DNA from: JBFWRI01 sp050248995
GTDB taxonomy: Bacteria > Pseudomonadota > Alphaproteobacteria > JAIXQD01
DNA length: 64,000 bases
Direction of reading: 5' to 3'
NCBI GenBank assembly: GCA_050248995.1
Contig: JBFWRI010000003.1
Coordinates: forward strand, 1-64,000
Shown here: in pieces, positions 43,128-51,774 of the stretch
How positions within the stretch are numbered: the stretch's first letter is position 1
How the letters are laid out: each line of letters starts with the position of its first letter
The notes under the pieces: model-generated
Told to the model about the DNA's origin: nothing
Databases searched by the model: none
The model's input: only the letters and a program-made list of their open reading frames with translations
Made by a program: the position numbers and the translations under genes

Positions 43128-44809
43128 CGGGCCACCCCATAGCGCAGAGCCGGCTGCGCAACCACACCTGCGTGACGCACAGTCAGCACGCCATGCCGCA
43201 GCTCGTAAATACGGTCGGCCAGCCCGAGGATGTTTTGATCCTCAGTCACCAACACCAGTGTCACGTTGCGCCTAAGACGCATCAGCATACTGAAAACCGA
43301 AGCGTAACTGGATCTGTCCAGCCCCTGGCCGGCATTATCAAACAACCCAGCGCGCGGGCGCTGCAGCAAAACACGCGCGATAGCAATGCGTTGTTTGAGG
43401 CCGGGCGATACCGCGTCACTAATAGTGTTGTCCAACTGCGTTTCGTACCCGGCCGGCAGCAGCGCCACAGCCGATTCAATACCCAGCGCCGTTGCCAGTA
43501 GGCGCACATCAGCGGGTGGACGATCCTGGAAACCCGTGATGTTGTCCATGATTGTGCCACGCAGGATCAGTCCGCGTGTCGGCAGATAACCGATTGCCTG
43601 CGCACGCGCCGTATCAGTTAGCTGCGATGCATCAACGCCCCCCAGAAGCACGCGTCCGCTGTCGGGCGCATAAAGCCCTGCCATCAGTTCCAGCAGGGCT
43701 GTCTTGCCGCACCCGGCCGGGCCTGTGATAGCAATAGCCTCGCCCGGCATTACCGTCAGCGAAAGCTTGTCAATAACAGGGCTGCAGGCGCCAAACGACA
43801 GTTGCGCCTGTTGCAGTTTCAGCGGCACCGGACCCAGTATCGCGCCGGGCTCAACCCGCCGCGTTTCAAGTTTCATAATCGTGGCAAGCCGCTGGGCCGC
43901 CACGTTGATGTCCTGCCAGCGCAACCACAGGCCAGCTCCGCGCTGAACGTGCTGCAGGATCTGACCCGACAGCATTATCCCAGCCGCCAGCATACCGCCT
44001 GTGATCATGCCCTTTACCGCCAGTACCGCACCAACCCCCATTAACGCCGTTACCATGATCTGGGCGCCCAGATAGCCAAACGTGCCCGACGCGCTTTGCA
44101 AACAGGCCAACCGGTAAAGAACGGGCGCCCCTGCACGCTGCAAGTCATCGTAGCGTTGTGCTACGTCGCTTTCCCAGCACATAGCCTTGATGGTAGGCAG
44201 CGCCTGCAAAGCCTGGCTGGCGAATGTGTGCCGCCTGTCATCATGACGCTCGCGCGCGGCGGTCAGGTCACGCAGAGCACGGCCGTGGCGAACAAACATA
44301 AGTATGGCGATGGCAATACCGCCGACCGTTACAAAGACCAGAGGGCCGGTCAGGTAGAATGTCAGCACCAGAAACAGGACAGCGAAAGGTATATCGACCA
44401 GCAGTGTCGCCGTCATCTGGCCTCCATAGTATTCTTTGAGACGCTGGACGGCGTTGATATCCTGCACGCGCACAGTGGTTGTCTTGCTGGCCTGGCGACG
44501 CGGCTCGATTGCAAGCAGATGCGCCAGCGCGGCCGACGACATCGTTTCATCGAACCTAGCGGCCGTTCTGGACGTTACCGTCTGGCGCAACAGACGCAAC
44601 AGACACTCGGCCAGCGCGGCAACCAGCACACCCGCGGACAAGATTAGCAGCGTATCGGCGGCACGGCTAATCATCACACGGTCATAAATCTGAATTGTCA
44701 TCAGCGGCAGCGCCAGGGCCAGCAGGTTGATGGCAACCGATGATCCCATAACCAGCGCAGCGTGTGGCGTGCGAAGCATCAGGCGGTACGATGACGGGAT
44801 AAGAGACAC
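43124..44809 (-). CDS. type I secretion ABC exporter subunit A (degenerate ATPase site)
   Basis: ABC exporter subunit of about 561 residues with membrane domain (about 1-300) and NBD. Walker A GPAGCGKT (about 363-370) is intact, but the Q-loop Gln is Thr (GYLPTRG), the catalytic Glu after Walker B is Asn (GLFDNAG, about 488) and the switch His is Glu (LVTEDQN, about 520). The signature is SPGLKQR, keeping Ser and one Gly. These losses are the complement of those in subunit B. The start is uncertain: GTG at 44809 has GAGG eight bases upstream; a TTG at 44848 is also in frame. No C39 domain. Follows the substrate gene by 121 bases. Confidence 0.88.
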   Translation of the reverse strand: MSLIPSSYRLMLRTPHAALVMGSSVAINLLALALPLMTIQIYDRVMISRAADTLLILSAGVLVAALAECLLRLLRQTVTSRTAARFDETMSSAALAHLLAIEPRRQASKTTTVRVQDINAVQRLKEYYGGQMTATLLVDIPFAVLFLVLTFYLTGPLVFVTVGGIAIAILMFVRHGRALRDLTAARERHDDRRHTFASQALQALPTIKAMCWESDVAQRYDDLQRAGAPVLYRLACLQSASGTFGYLGAQIMVTALMGVGAVLAVKGMITGGMLAAGIMLSGQILQHVQRGAGLWLRWQDINVAAQRLATIMKLETRRVEPGAILGPVPLKLQQAQLSFGACSPVIDKLSLTVMPGEAIAITGPAGCGKTALLELMAGLYAPDSGRVLLGGVDASQLTDTARAQAIGYLPTRGLILRGTIMDNITGFQDRPPADVRLLATALGIESAVALLPAGYETQLDNTISDAVSPGLKQRIAIARVLLQRPRAGLFDNAGQGLDRSSYASVFSMLMRLRRNVTLVLVTEDQNILGLADRIYELRHGVLTVRHAGVVAQPALRYGVAR

Positions 44810-44912
44810 CAGATAAACCTCAAGTTGTATATGTTGATGACCGTACAACCCAAAGTTTAATCAAAAATGACTTCCTCCTACGCCTGTAACCGCACCGCCT
44901 GTACATATTTAC

Positions 44913-44930
44913 AGCGATATGCGCGTCGCT
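44913..44930 (-). terminator. weak hairpin just after the repeat-protein stop
   Basis: AGCGA (44913-44917) pairs with TCGCT (44926-44930) around an 8-base loop, directly beyond the TAG of the repeat-protein gene. With no clear T-run it is more likely an attenuator or 3'-protecting hairpin that would lower expression of the exporter relative to its substrate. Confidence 0.3.
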
Positions 44931-46955
44931 CTATCCATTGCCGAACAACCCACCACCAAACAGACCACCCGTCAGAGGTTCCACGGCAGGCAATGATGTA
45001 ATGGTCGCGACCGGCAGGATTTCGGCGACGGGCAGTATATCCGCTTCCGGCATACTATCCAACAGCAGCGTGTCCACGATATCCAGCGAACTTTCAACTG
45101 CGCCAGCCAGTTCCGGCAGCATGGTTATGCTTTCGTCAACGAATTGTGTCGGCTCGACTTGCTCTAAAACAGCGGTGGCATCGATATCCTCATCGACCGC
45201 TCCGCCTGGTTCCAAGATCCCACCCAGCATATCCGGATTCATGTCCGGCAGCATCTCGGTCGTACCAACAACAAGGGTACTGTTATTATCACCTTGCGTA
45301 TCAAGCGTCAGCCATGACGAATTCAGCAGGTCAGTATTCGATTCCGAAGCCGTATGAGAAAGAAGGTCAATGTCGATCAAGTCGTTATCTTCAGCCTGGT
45401 CCGACCGGCTAAGGATATCAATGTCCACCAGATCGTTATCACTAGCAGTGGCATTGCTGGCATTCTCGCCCAGAATGCCTATATCAAGGTCGATGATGTC
45501 GTCGTCCTGAACAGCCTGTGTCGAGTTACTTCCCAGCAGCGCCACTCCGACGTCAGCGATGTCATTGTCATCACCTGCCTGCTGCGCATTGTTCCCCAAT
45601 ATACCCGCATCAAGATCCACGGTATCGCTGTCTGTCAGCACGGCGACGTTGTTGTCTTGCAACAGGGCGATATCGCCGTCGACAGGATCATTGTCCGTGG
45701 TTGTGCCACGCTCAAAGCCCGACCCCGTAACACCTGGCGAGGCAAGATCAATCAGACCGGACGCACCAATCAAGTCTGGGGCCACCGAAGCGATATCGTC
45801 CACACCTGCTACGTTAAGGATATTGCCGGTCTGTTCATTAGCAACGTCCTGAGCCAAGCCCGTTATATTCGTCAGCATATCAAGCCCCCCTTCTGCGCCT
45901 GCATCGACGCTATCTGTCAATGTCGCTTCTAAAAGTGCATTGAAAACATTCCCCCACCCATCCTGTGTGGCGGCCATAACATCTGCCGCCACTGCCGTAA
46001 CGCCATCAGTCATACCGTTCACCATCAGCAAAGTGTCCTCAACGAGGTTGCCGGCATCCCCGGCCGCAAGAGAAGCCAACATGTCAGGCAGCGGTTCGGT
46101 TACCGGTGATAAAACAGTTTCCACACTCTCTGTGGCAGCCGCCAGCAGGCGTGTTGCTGTTTGTGTTATGTCAACCACAGTTTCCAGCGTGCTATCAACA
46201 ACTGGCGCCAAGGCCGGCAGTTCGGGCAGGATGCTGTTCCCGATTATTCCTTCAGCGATACCCCGTACGGGAGCCTCTATGCTTTCCACGATCTCGCTGA
46301 CGGTTTCCGCCAGCGGCGTAACCGCGTCTGTTGCTGCATCTGTCACGGCTTCAATAAGCGTGTCGATGGTTTCACCAACATTATCTGTGATATCTGCAAC
46401 CGGCAAGAATTCTGGTGATATCGTATCAGTGAGGGTCTCGCCTACCGGCAGCCATGCTGGTGCCTTCGTATCTGCTTCCATGGCAGCAGAAGCATCGTTG
46501 CCGGCAAAACCGGGCAATGACGGCGCCTGAGGCAGGCCCGCGCCAGCTACATTTTCCAGCGAGGTTGGAACACCGGCTATGTCGGACATCAGGAAGGGCG
46601 GTGCATCTGCCAACGCAGTGCCGTCATCCGGCCTTCTACCGTTGGCACCGGCACTGTCTGCTGCCAGATCTGCAGGCAGGCGCAGGCGACCTATAACATC
46701 CTCGAGCGCGACATCGGGAAGCCCGCCGGCCCGCAGTGCCGAAGGGCTGGCCATATTCGCGATAGCAAGATTTTCATCAAGGCGCATCACGCCAGCAAGA
46801 TGCCTCTCTGAAGCAGCGTCGTAATTGATAACATGACCGATATTCAGGTTGCCCGTAGCGGCAACATTCTCCAGATCCATATTCAGCGACTGGCCGCCAA
46901 AGATATTGGCTTCACTTAGTTTGCTGGAAACTTTACTTGCAAGGTCAGTCAGCAT
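44931..46955 (-). CDS. large acidic repeat protein, probable type I secretion substrate
   Basis: A 674-residue, strongly acidic, Lys/Arg-poor protein with no Cys and no N-terminal signal peptide, as expected for type I secretion. Residues about 1-240 are mixed. About 170-350 is a long amphipathic helical, Thr/Ala/Val/Glu-rich region (such as LIEAVTDAATDAVTPLAETV). About 420-540 holds six imperfect Asp-rich repeats, and the end is Gly/Leu/Phe-rich (GGLFGGGLFGNG). It has no classic GGxGxDxUx RTX nonapeptides. ATG at 46955 has GGAG six bases before it. It is first in the operon with two ABC subunits and HlyD, hence the assignment; homology was not established. Confidence 0.75.
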   Translation of the reverse strand: MLTDLASKVSSKLSEANIFGGQSLNMDLENVAATGNLNIGHVINYDAASERHLAGVMRLDENLAIANMASPSALRAGGLPDVALEDVIGRLRLPADLAADSAGANGRRPDDGTALADAPPFLMSDIAGVPTSLENVAGAGLPQAPSLPGFAGNDASAAMEADTKAPAWLPVGETLTDTISPEFLPVADITDNVGETIDTLIEAVTDAATDAVTPLAETVSEIVESIEAPVRGIAEGIIGNSILPELPALAPVVDSTLETVVDITQTATRLLAAATESVETVLSPVTEPLPDMLASLAAGDAGNLVEDTLLMVNGMTDGVTAVAADVMAATQDGWGNVFNALLEATLTDSVDAGAEGGLDMLTNITGLAQDVANEQTGNILNVAGVDDIASVAPDLIGASGLIDLASPGVTGSGFERGTTTDNDPVDGDIALLQDNNVAVLTDSDTVDLDAGILGNNAQQAGDDNDIADVGVALLGSNSTQAVQDDDIIDLDIGILGENASNATASDNDLVDIDILSRSDQAEDNDLIDIDLLSHTASESNTDLLNSSWLTLDTQGDNNSTLVVGTTEMLPDMNPDMLGGILEPGGAVDEDIDATAVLEQVEPTQFVDESITMLPELAGAVESSLDIVDTLLLDSMPEADILPVAEILPVATITSLPAVEPLTGGLFGGGLFGNG
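45339..45695 (-). repeat. six Asp-rich tandem repeats (21-22 and 17 residues)
   Basis: Within the acidic protein, four units of 21-22 residues and two of 17 follow one another without gaps. The shared core is D-x-(V/I)-D-(L/I)-D-x-G-I-L, for example SDTVDLDAGILGNN and DDIIDLDIGILGEN, and later DNDLVDIDILS and DNDLIDIDLLS. The alternating Asp/hydrophobic spacing would suit calcium-stabilised beta-rolls or beta-solenoid turns, but the pattern is not the standard RTX motif. Confidence 0.85.
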
Positions 46956-47179
46956 CGCGGTCTCCATATGAATATGTGAAAATGAACGAGCGATAGAAAA
47001 CACCACGACCTTAGCGCGCCGGTTTTGCGAACGGCTTAATGGGCGACATATGGATTGCAGAGAAATTGAAATGGATTTTAAGCACTGCGGAACAGAGCGT
47101 CGGCTGCGACGTCCTTGGTATCCTGCGTCCGGATGATGCAAACGGGCACCAGTACCAATGGTTACATGTGTACGTACGG

Positions 47180-47677
47180 TTATGTAGGCGTGCGGCGCGC
47201 GCGGTGCTTAGGAATGGCGCCTGAGGCAGGATGTTGTGAGCGCCGCGCATCACGAGCCTTCATCGCGTCTTTATAATAATACGGGTTCTGGCGCTGGGCC
47301 GCCACACCCCCGCGGCTGACCGACGCTTCGCTGATCATCAACCCGTGATCCTTCCCCAACGTTTCTTCTACAATGTCCAGCACAAGGTCGTAAGCTTCGC
47401 GGATATCTTCTGTTGCTGCCACTTCCATGCGGAAGCCGACAACGCCGCGCCGGCCATCGCGGGCGTACTTCTGTCGGTTCGGATTGCGGCGCGTATAACG
47501 CGCTGTGGGATGGACGGCAGGACCGATGAAGCTGAAGTGACCGCTGTCGCACAACGCCATTTCCAGTGCATAGGCATCTTTCATCGGCATCAGCGGAAAG
47601 TGATATTCGTCGCCATGCGGCCACGGATTGTCCTGCTGCAGGCGCGGCGTCAGGATAACGAATTCAATTTTTTCCAT
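47180..47677 (-). CDS. hypothetical protein downstream of nucleoside hydrolase
   Basis: Not recognised. The 165-residue protein starts EKIEFVILTPRLQ, has a central ARYTRRNPNRQKYA basic stretch (about 59-72), an acidic helix (about 85-112) and a basic, Tyr-bearing end (NPYYYKDAMKARDARRSQ). ATG at 47677 has AGGAAAAG upstream and overlaps the end of the nucleoside hydrolase gene by 14 bases, so it is coupled to it. No signal peptide or membrane helix. A role together with nucleoside metabolism is only a guess from position. Confidence 0.55.
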   Translation of the reverse strand: MEKIEFVILTPRLQQDNPWPHGDEYHFPLMPMKDAYALEMALCDSGHFSFIGPAVHPTARYTRRNPNRQKYARDGRRGVVGFRMEVAATEDIREAYDLVLDIVEETLGKDHGLMISEASVSRGGVAAQRQNPYYYKDAMKARDARRSQHPASGAIPKHRARRTPT

Positions 47678-48644
47678 GGTGCTTTTCCTGCAAAAGCTTC
47701 TTGAAACTGCCACATACTATATCGAAGACAGCATCGGGGTCACGTTGCTTTTCCATCACAAGAATATTGCTGTCAGCGCGCGGCGTAAAGACGCTGTGCC
47801 CCTTGTTGCCGTCGGTTAGGTCAACGGCGATGTCACCACGCTGGCCTTCGTACAGGTCAGGCTGCGCCAGGTAAACGGCCGTATGCACGTCATGCATAAA
47901 CGCTGAAGCACCGAATTTCCGCATGTCGATTTCAGCCGGCACTTTCATCAGGCTGACGACGGTTTCCAATTCTGGCATCCCTGCCAGCTCCCGTCGCAGT
48001 ATTGACTCGCGCACCGGCGTGAAATCCAGCTGCTGAGTGCAGTTCATCGGCAGCACAACCAGCGGCAGACCGCTTGTCATCACAGTTGCCGCATCGTTTG
48101 GCGCCATGTGAAAGTTGAATTCAGCGTATGGCGTCAGATTACCCTGCCGCACCGGCATATCCTTGGCTGGCAGCGGTTTCGTGCAGGCACCCATAATGAC
48201 AATCTGCTTCACGCGACGCATGGCTTCCGGGTCTTTCCTGAACGCGACTGCAATATTGGTCAGTGGGCCAGTGGCCGTAATGGTAACACTGCCTGACGGA
48301 TGTGCCTTCAGCGTTTCCAGAATAAAGTCTTCGGCCATCTGCGTTTGCGGCTCGTTTTCAGGCGGCGGCAGCACCACACCGCCAACGCCGCTTGATCCAT
48401 AAGCATCATCACCTTCAGGTGATGGCTCGTTACTGGGCCCTGCTGCGCCCGGATATCGCTTAATATCGCTAACGCCAAAAAAGCCTTGGATACTTCCGGC
48501 GTTATAAAAAACCTGTTTCTGGGTTGTGTTGCCGAACGTCGCTGTGATGCCAAGGATTTTGAACCTCTCAGGCTGGGCTGCCAGCACAAGGAATACCTGT
48601 GCATCATCGCTGCCCCAGTCGCCATCACATATAATAAGTTCCAT
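47664..48644 (-). CDS. inosine/uridine-preferring nucleoside hydrolase family protein
   Basis: Hydrolyses the N-glycosidic bond of nucleosides to base and ribose. The 326-residue protein has the calcium-binding N-terminus D7-G-D-W-G-S-D13-D14, the family DxDxxxDD. TATGPLTNIAVAF (about residues 123-135) and a C-terminal FMHDVHTAVYLAQPDL (about 250-265) with active-site His and Asp are also present. ATG at 48644; the frame is open to 48665. The amn gene at 60799 and this gene both serve purine/pyrimidine salvage but are not linked here. Confidence 0.9.
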   Translation of the reverse strand: MELIICDGDWGSDDAQVFLVLAAQPERFKILGITATFGNTTQKQVFYNAGSIQGFFGVSDIKRYPGAAGPSNEPSPEGDDAYGSSGVGGVVLPPPENEPQTQMAEDFILETLKAHPSGSVTITATGPLTNIAVAFRKDPEAMRRVKQIVIMGACTKPLPAKDMPVRQGNLTPYAEFNFHMAPNDAATVMTSGLPLVVLPMNCTQQLDFTPVRESILRRELAGMPELETVVSLMKVPAEIDMRKFGASAFMHDVHTAVYLAQPDLYEGQRGDIAVDLTDGNKGHSVFTPRADSNILVMEKQRDPDAVFDIVCGSFKKLLQEKHHGKN

Positions 48645-48737
48645 AAGCGGCCACCTTAGGCGCACTGGAAAAAACCACCAGCCCGAAACGGGATATCAGG
48701 CGGCCAGATGCGGTAGCAATTTGGCGGCTTGTTGTTT

Positions 48738-48920
48738 TCAGGCGCGTACGGCGCCTGCATTGAACGGATCGTCTCTTTTAGTGTAGATGAATTCGGCAGC
48801 GCCCAGCAGAATCACAGCTACCGGTATGTCCTGGCTGTTGTATGCATCGATGCCTGCCTGCCACAATGTTTGGGCGTCGCGGCTACTTATTGCTTTATGT
48901 ATGTGCTCAAAATCCGGCAT
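48738..48920 (-). CDS. small hypothetical protein (60 residues)
   Basis: Not recognised. A 60-residue, Ala/Ile-rich, mildly acidic protein with PDFEHIHKAISSRD at the start and IPVAVILLGAAEFIYTKRDD in the middle. GGGGAT lies five bases before the ATG at 48920, so translation is plausible; the frame continues upstream into the tRNA-Gln and is not used there. It lies between the tRNA and the nucleoside hydrolase on the same strand. No motif. Confidence 0.5.
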   Translation of the reverse strand: MPDFEHIHKAISSRDAQTLWQAGIDAYNSQDIPVAVILLGAAEFIYTKRDDPFNAGAVRA

Positions 48921-48955
48921 CGCAATCCCCTTACACCAACATGAAGTGTAAAGAA

Positions 48956-49030
48956 TGGTTGGGGTACCAGGATTCGAACCTGGGAATGTCGGTACCAAAA
49001 ACCGATGCCTTACCGCTTGGCGATACCCCA
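48956..49030 (-). tRNA. tRNA-Gln (anticodon TTG)
   Basis: Minus-strand cloverleaf: acceptor TGGGGTA/TACCCCA, anticodon stem TCGGT/ACCGA enclosing TTTTGGT (anticodon TTG, reads CAA), and T arm CCAGG-TTCGAAT-CCTGG. The CCA end is encoded at 48956-48958. Confidence 0.97.
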
Positions 49031-49220
49031 CCAATCTGTGCCACCCAAGGGTAGCATGGGCCGCGAAAATAGCGGCCACCCCCTGAAATCGCAAGGCTTA
49101 TTCGCAAAAACAGGGGCTTACGACCAAAAAGTCACACTCAGAATGGGCTTGCCCTCACCCCCCTAATTGTTAAAAAATCAGCAATGAATGCTGGTTACAG
49201 TTGGCCTTGAAAAGCAAGAA

Positions 49221-49239
49221 GGCCGGCTTCAGGCCGGTC
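49221..49239 (+). promoter_or_regulatory. hairpin in the leader of the Sel1/PGB gene
   Basis: CCGGC at 49223-49227 pairs with GCCGG at 49233-49237 around TTCAG, extended by two weaker pairs. It lies 22 bases before the ATG at 49261. It may affect translation, or be a weak terminator of leader transcripts. Assigned by eye. Confidence 0.3.
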
Positions 49240-49260
49240 CGCAGGGTTTTAGAAAAGTTT

Positions 49261-50262
49261 ATGCCGTACTCATCTGACGACCTTCCTTCCTTCCGTCGCG
49301 ATCGCTCGCAGGACCGCCCGCCCGTACGGCGTGCACCACCATCAAGCCTGCCCAGCATCGGCAATGGCCAGCGCATGGCGGAAATGGAAGCAACACTGCA
49401 GGCGCTACAACAGCAGGCGCTCGAACTCAACGATTATCAGAACCACCGCCTGCGCAAATGGGTCATGACCGGCCTGATGCTGGTCGCCATTGCCGGTGGC
49501 GGCGCTTATGTCTATGGCATCATGCAAGCCGACCGGCTTGCCGAACAGCAGGCTGAGGCGCGCGCCGCACAAATTATCGCCGAGGAAAAGGCGGCGGCCG
49601 AAGCGGCGGCCAATGCCGGCATCCGCCTGATCCCGTCGGCTGATCCTGCTGTGCTGAAGTTGCAAAAGAAAGCCGCGACAGGTGATGTGAAAGCGCAATT
49701 CGAACTGGCAATGCGTTACGAACAGGGCAACGGCGTTGCGCCCGACAAACCGCTGGCGCAAAGCCTGCTGCAGAACGCCGCCGCCGCTGGCAATCCCGAT
49801 GCGATGATGGAACTGGGTAGTGCTTATTTAACAGGCCGTTTCGGCAACCCCGATCGCCACGCCGCGCTGCGCTGGCTGGAAGCCGCTGCCACATCAGGCC
49901 ACGCGCTGGCCGCCTTCAAGCTGGGCGAACTTTATGAAAGCGGTCTTGATGGCGCGCCCGATAACGCCTTGGCGATGGGTTGGTACCAACGCGCCGCTGG
50001 CTTGGGTTCCGACCCCGCGCTTGTCGCCATCGCTCGCCTGGCACCGAAGAAGCCGCCGATTACGGGCGAGGAAATCAAGCGCATACAGGTTTCGCTGCGC
50101 ATGCTGGGTTACAACATCGGCATCGCCGACGGCAAGATCGGTAACCAGACAACGGACGCCATCAAGGCTTACCAGACACAGGTGGGCATGATGGCCGATG
50201 GTCGCCCGTCGTACTTCCTGCTGGAAAAGCTGGAAGAAGAACGCACCATGCAGGGCGGTTAG
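49261..50262 (+). CDS. Sel1-repeat protein with C-terminal peptidoglycan-binding domain
   Basis: A 333-residue membrane-anchored protein. The N-terminal 66 residues are basic and cytoplasmic, with a coiled-coil (MAEMEATLQALQQQALELND). One transmembrane helix follows (about 67-88), then Sel1/TPR-like repeats (about 145-260; for example GDVKAQFELAMRYEQGNGV and GHALAAFKLGELYESGLDG). A peptidoglycan-binding PG_binding_1 domain (about 275-325) carries RIQVSLRMLGYNIGIADGK and TTDAIKAYQ. It probably links an inner-membrane complex to the cell wall. An in-frame TTG at 49201 would add 20 residues but has no better start signal. Its end overlaps the convergent M16 gene by 4 bases. Confidence 0.85.
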   Translation: MPYSSDDLPSFRRDRSQDRPPVRRAPPSSLPSIGNGQRMAEMEATLQALQQQALELNDYQNHRLRKWVMTGLMLVAIAGGGAYVYGIMQADRLAEQQAEARAAQIIAEEKAAAEAAANAGIRLIPSADPAVLKLQKKAATGDVKAQFELAMRYEQGNGVAPDKPLAQSLLQNAAAAGNPDAMMELGSAYLTGRFGNPDRHAALRWLEAAATSGHALAAFKLGELYESGLDGAPDNALAMGWYQRAAGLGSDPALVAIARLAPKKPPITGEEIKRIQVSLRMLGYNIGIADGKIGNQTTDAIKAYQTQVGMMADGRPSYFLLEKLEEERTMQGG

Positions 50263-51638
50263 GCTTCTGCCGTTGCGATAGCGCCGCTAGGCTTTAATTC
50301 ATCTGCCGGACGTTTACTGGCCGGAGCAACTTCAGCTATAACTTCTTGCAGCTCAGCAAGACTCGGCGCCTGCGCCGCATCAGAAACGCTGCTCATCAGC
50401 GCCATGGGCCGCTGCAGCAAATCTAGGGCGAATGCGCGCACATCGGCAGGCGACAGCGCATCACAGATGGCCATCTTTTCAGCGGGCGTGATAAACGGGA
50501 AGCCATCTCCAATCATTGCCACTGTATCATTGATGATCATGGGGCCTGTCTTTTCGTAGCGCGTATCGCTGTCGCGCGCACCACGATGAATCATCCTGAA
50601 CTTTTCTTCATCAACTTCTATTCCCGCCTCAACAACATACTGGATAAAACCGCGCCAGGCCTGCAGGGCCTGTTCTTTGGTGTTATAGGGAAAGTTTATA
50701 CTCATTGATGCCATGGCAAGATTGTTGCTGGGCCAGCAGCTGGCATCATACCCTTTCTTTTGCTTCAATGTATAATCACGCCAGTAACGCGACAGATACT
50801 CAGCCGCAAGCGCAGATTTTATCTGCTCTCTGACATCGAGCGGCACAGGCAAGTCAAAAACTATGAAGGCCGAGTTTTCTTTTATGTGCTCGCTCACATT
50901 GACAGTTTCACCAGAATGAAATGGCATTGGCGACTTGCGCATATATTCGCCCGGCTTCACTGCAGAGAAAGTATCATCAAGGGCTTTCGCCAACTCCAGC
51001 GGAAAAGTGGGGCCGGTAACAACAAAGAGAAACCGTGAAGCTGTGTAATACTTGCCGTGAAAGTCTCGCAGGTCTTCGACCGTTGTTCCTGCAGCATCGC
51101 TTACTTCACCGATGCGACTAATACCAGGGGCAAAGCAATCCGGGCGGATCTTTCGGACAAAGTCTGCCTGAGCTTCCCGGTCAGGATTTTGCGCCATCTG
51201 CCGTTCCCGAAGATGAATCTCGCTGATAATCCGTATACGCTCAGCATCCATGGCGGTGGGATTTATACTAGGCGTCAGCGCTGACCGCACAAGGCTGGTC
51301 ATAGCCGGAACCAGCTCATCCTTGCGCAATGTTATGGTTTCACCATAGCCCGATGCGATATTTGTCAGAAAGTCCGACGTCGAAGCGCCGATATGCTGGT
51401 AGTAGTTTTTCTCAAAGTATTCAGAGAGACTTATATCAGGAACTTCATCCGAACCTTCGAACAGCATGTGTTCAAGAAAGTGTGCGAGGCCCGGCTTACG
51501 GTCATAGTCGTCATAGTGTCCGGCAAATACATAGGCACCGACGGCATAGTTGGGTGACGGCGTATGCTGGATGTAAAGAAGCCGCGCGCCGTTCGCCAGT
51601 TCGACTTCACAACCCCCATCATGTTCGATAATTTTCAT
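50259..51638 (-). CDS. M16 family zinc metallopeptidase, single gene
   Basis: M16 peptidases cleave small peptides or process precursors. The 459-residue protein has the inverted zinc motif H53-F-L-E-H57 with the family context GLAHFLEHMLFEGS (residues 50-63); a distal Glu ligand follows in the usual place. A second domain (about 240-440) lacks a second active site, as expected. No signal peptide is visible. M16 proteins of this size often work as pairs, but only one is present here. It is divergent from the next gene across a structured 136-base gap. Substrate not predicted. Confidence 0.88.
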   Translation of the reverse strand: MKIIEHDGGCEVELANGARLLYIQHTPSPNYAVGAYVFAGHYDDYDRKPGLAHFLEHMLFEGSDEVPDISLSEYFEKNYYQHIGASTSDFLTNIASGYGETITLRKDELVPAMTSLVRSALTPSINPTAMDAERIRIISEIHLRERQMAQNPDREAQADFVRKIRPDCFAPGISRIGEVSDAAGTTVEDLRDFHGKYYTASRFLFVVTGPTFPLELAKALDDTFSAVKPGEYMRKSPMPFHSGETVNVSEHIKENSAFIVFDLPVPLDVREQIKSALAAEYLSRYWRDYTLKQKKGYDASCWPSNNLAMASMSINFPYNTKEQALQAWRGFIQYVVEAGIEVDEEKFRMIHRGARDSDTRYEKTGPMIINDTVAMIGDGFPFITPAEKMAICDALSPADVRAFALDLLQRPMALMSSVSDAAQAPSLAELQEVIAEVAPASKRPADELKPSGAIATAEA

Positions 51639-51663
51639 GCAACTAGTTTTAAAGCTCTTGGCT

Positions 51664-51750
51664 GAAAGTAAAAGACATTTAAGGCGCTGTAAGAGAACAA
51701 GAAAAGCTGAAATACTGTCGCACCTACAGCTTGTTTAGCTCTTTACTTTC
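51664..51750. promoter_or_regulatory. nested inverted repeats between divergent genes
   Basis: GAAAGTAAAAGA (51664-51675) mirrors TCTTTACTTTC (51740-51750) apart from one base. Inside it AAGCTG (51704-51709) mirrors CAGCTT (51727-51732) with a 17-base loop. The block fills the gap between the leftward M16 gene and the rightward HExxH gene, so it may be a shared operator or a structured leader. Confidence 0.35.
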
Positions 51751-51774
51751 GTAATTCTCCCATAAATTCAGATC

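Noticed and set aside
47039..47224. Small + strand frame (61 codons) between the repeat-protein gene and the hypothetical gene
   Set aside because: Its first 45 codons look fairly protein-like but there is no ribosome binding site and the end overlaps a coupled gene; kept out for lack of support.
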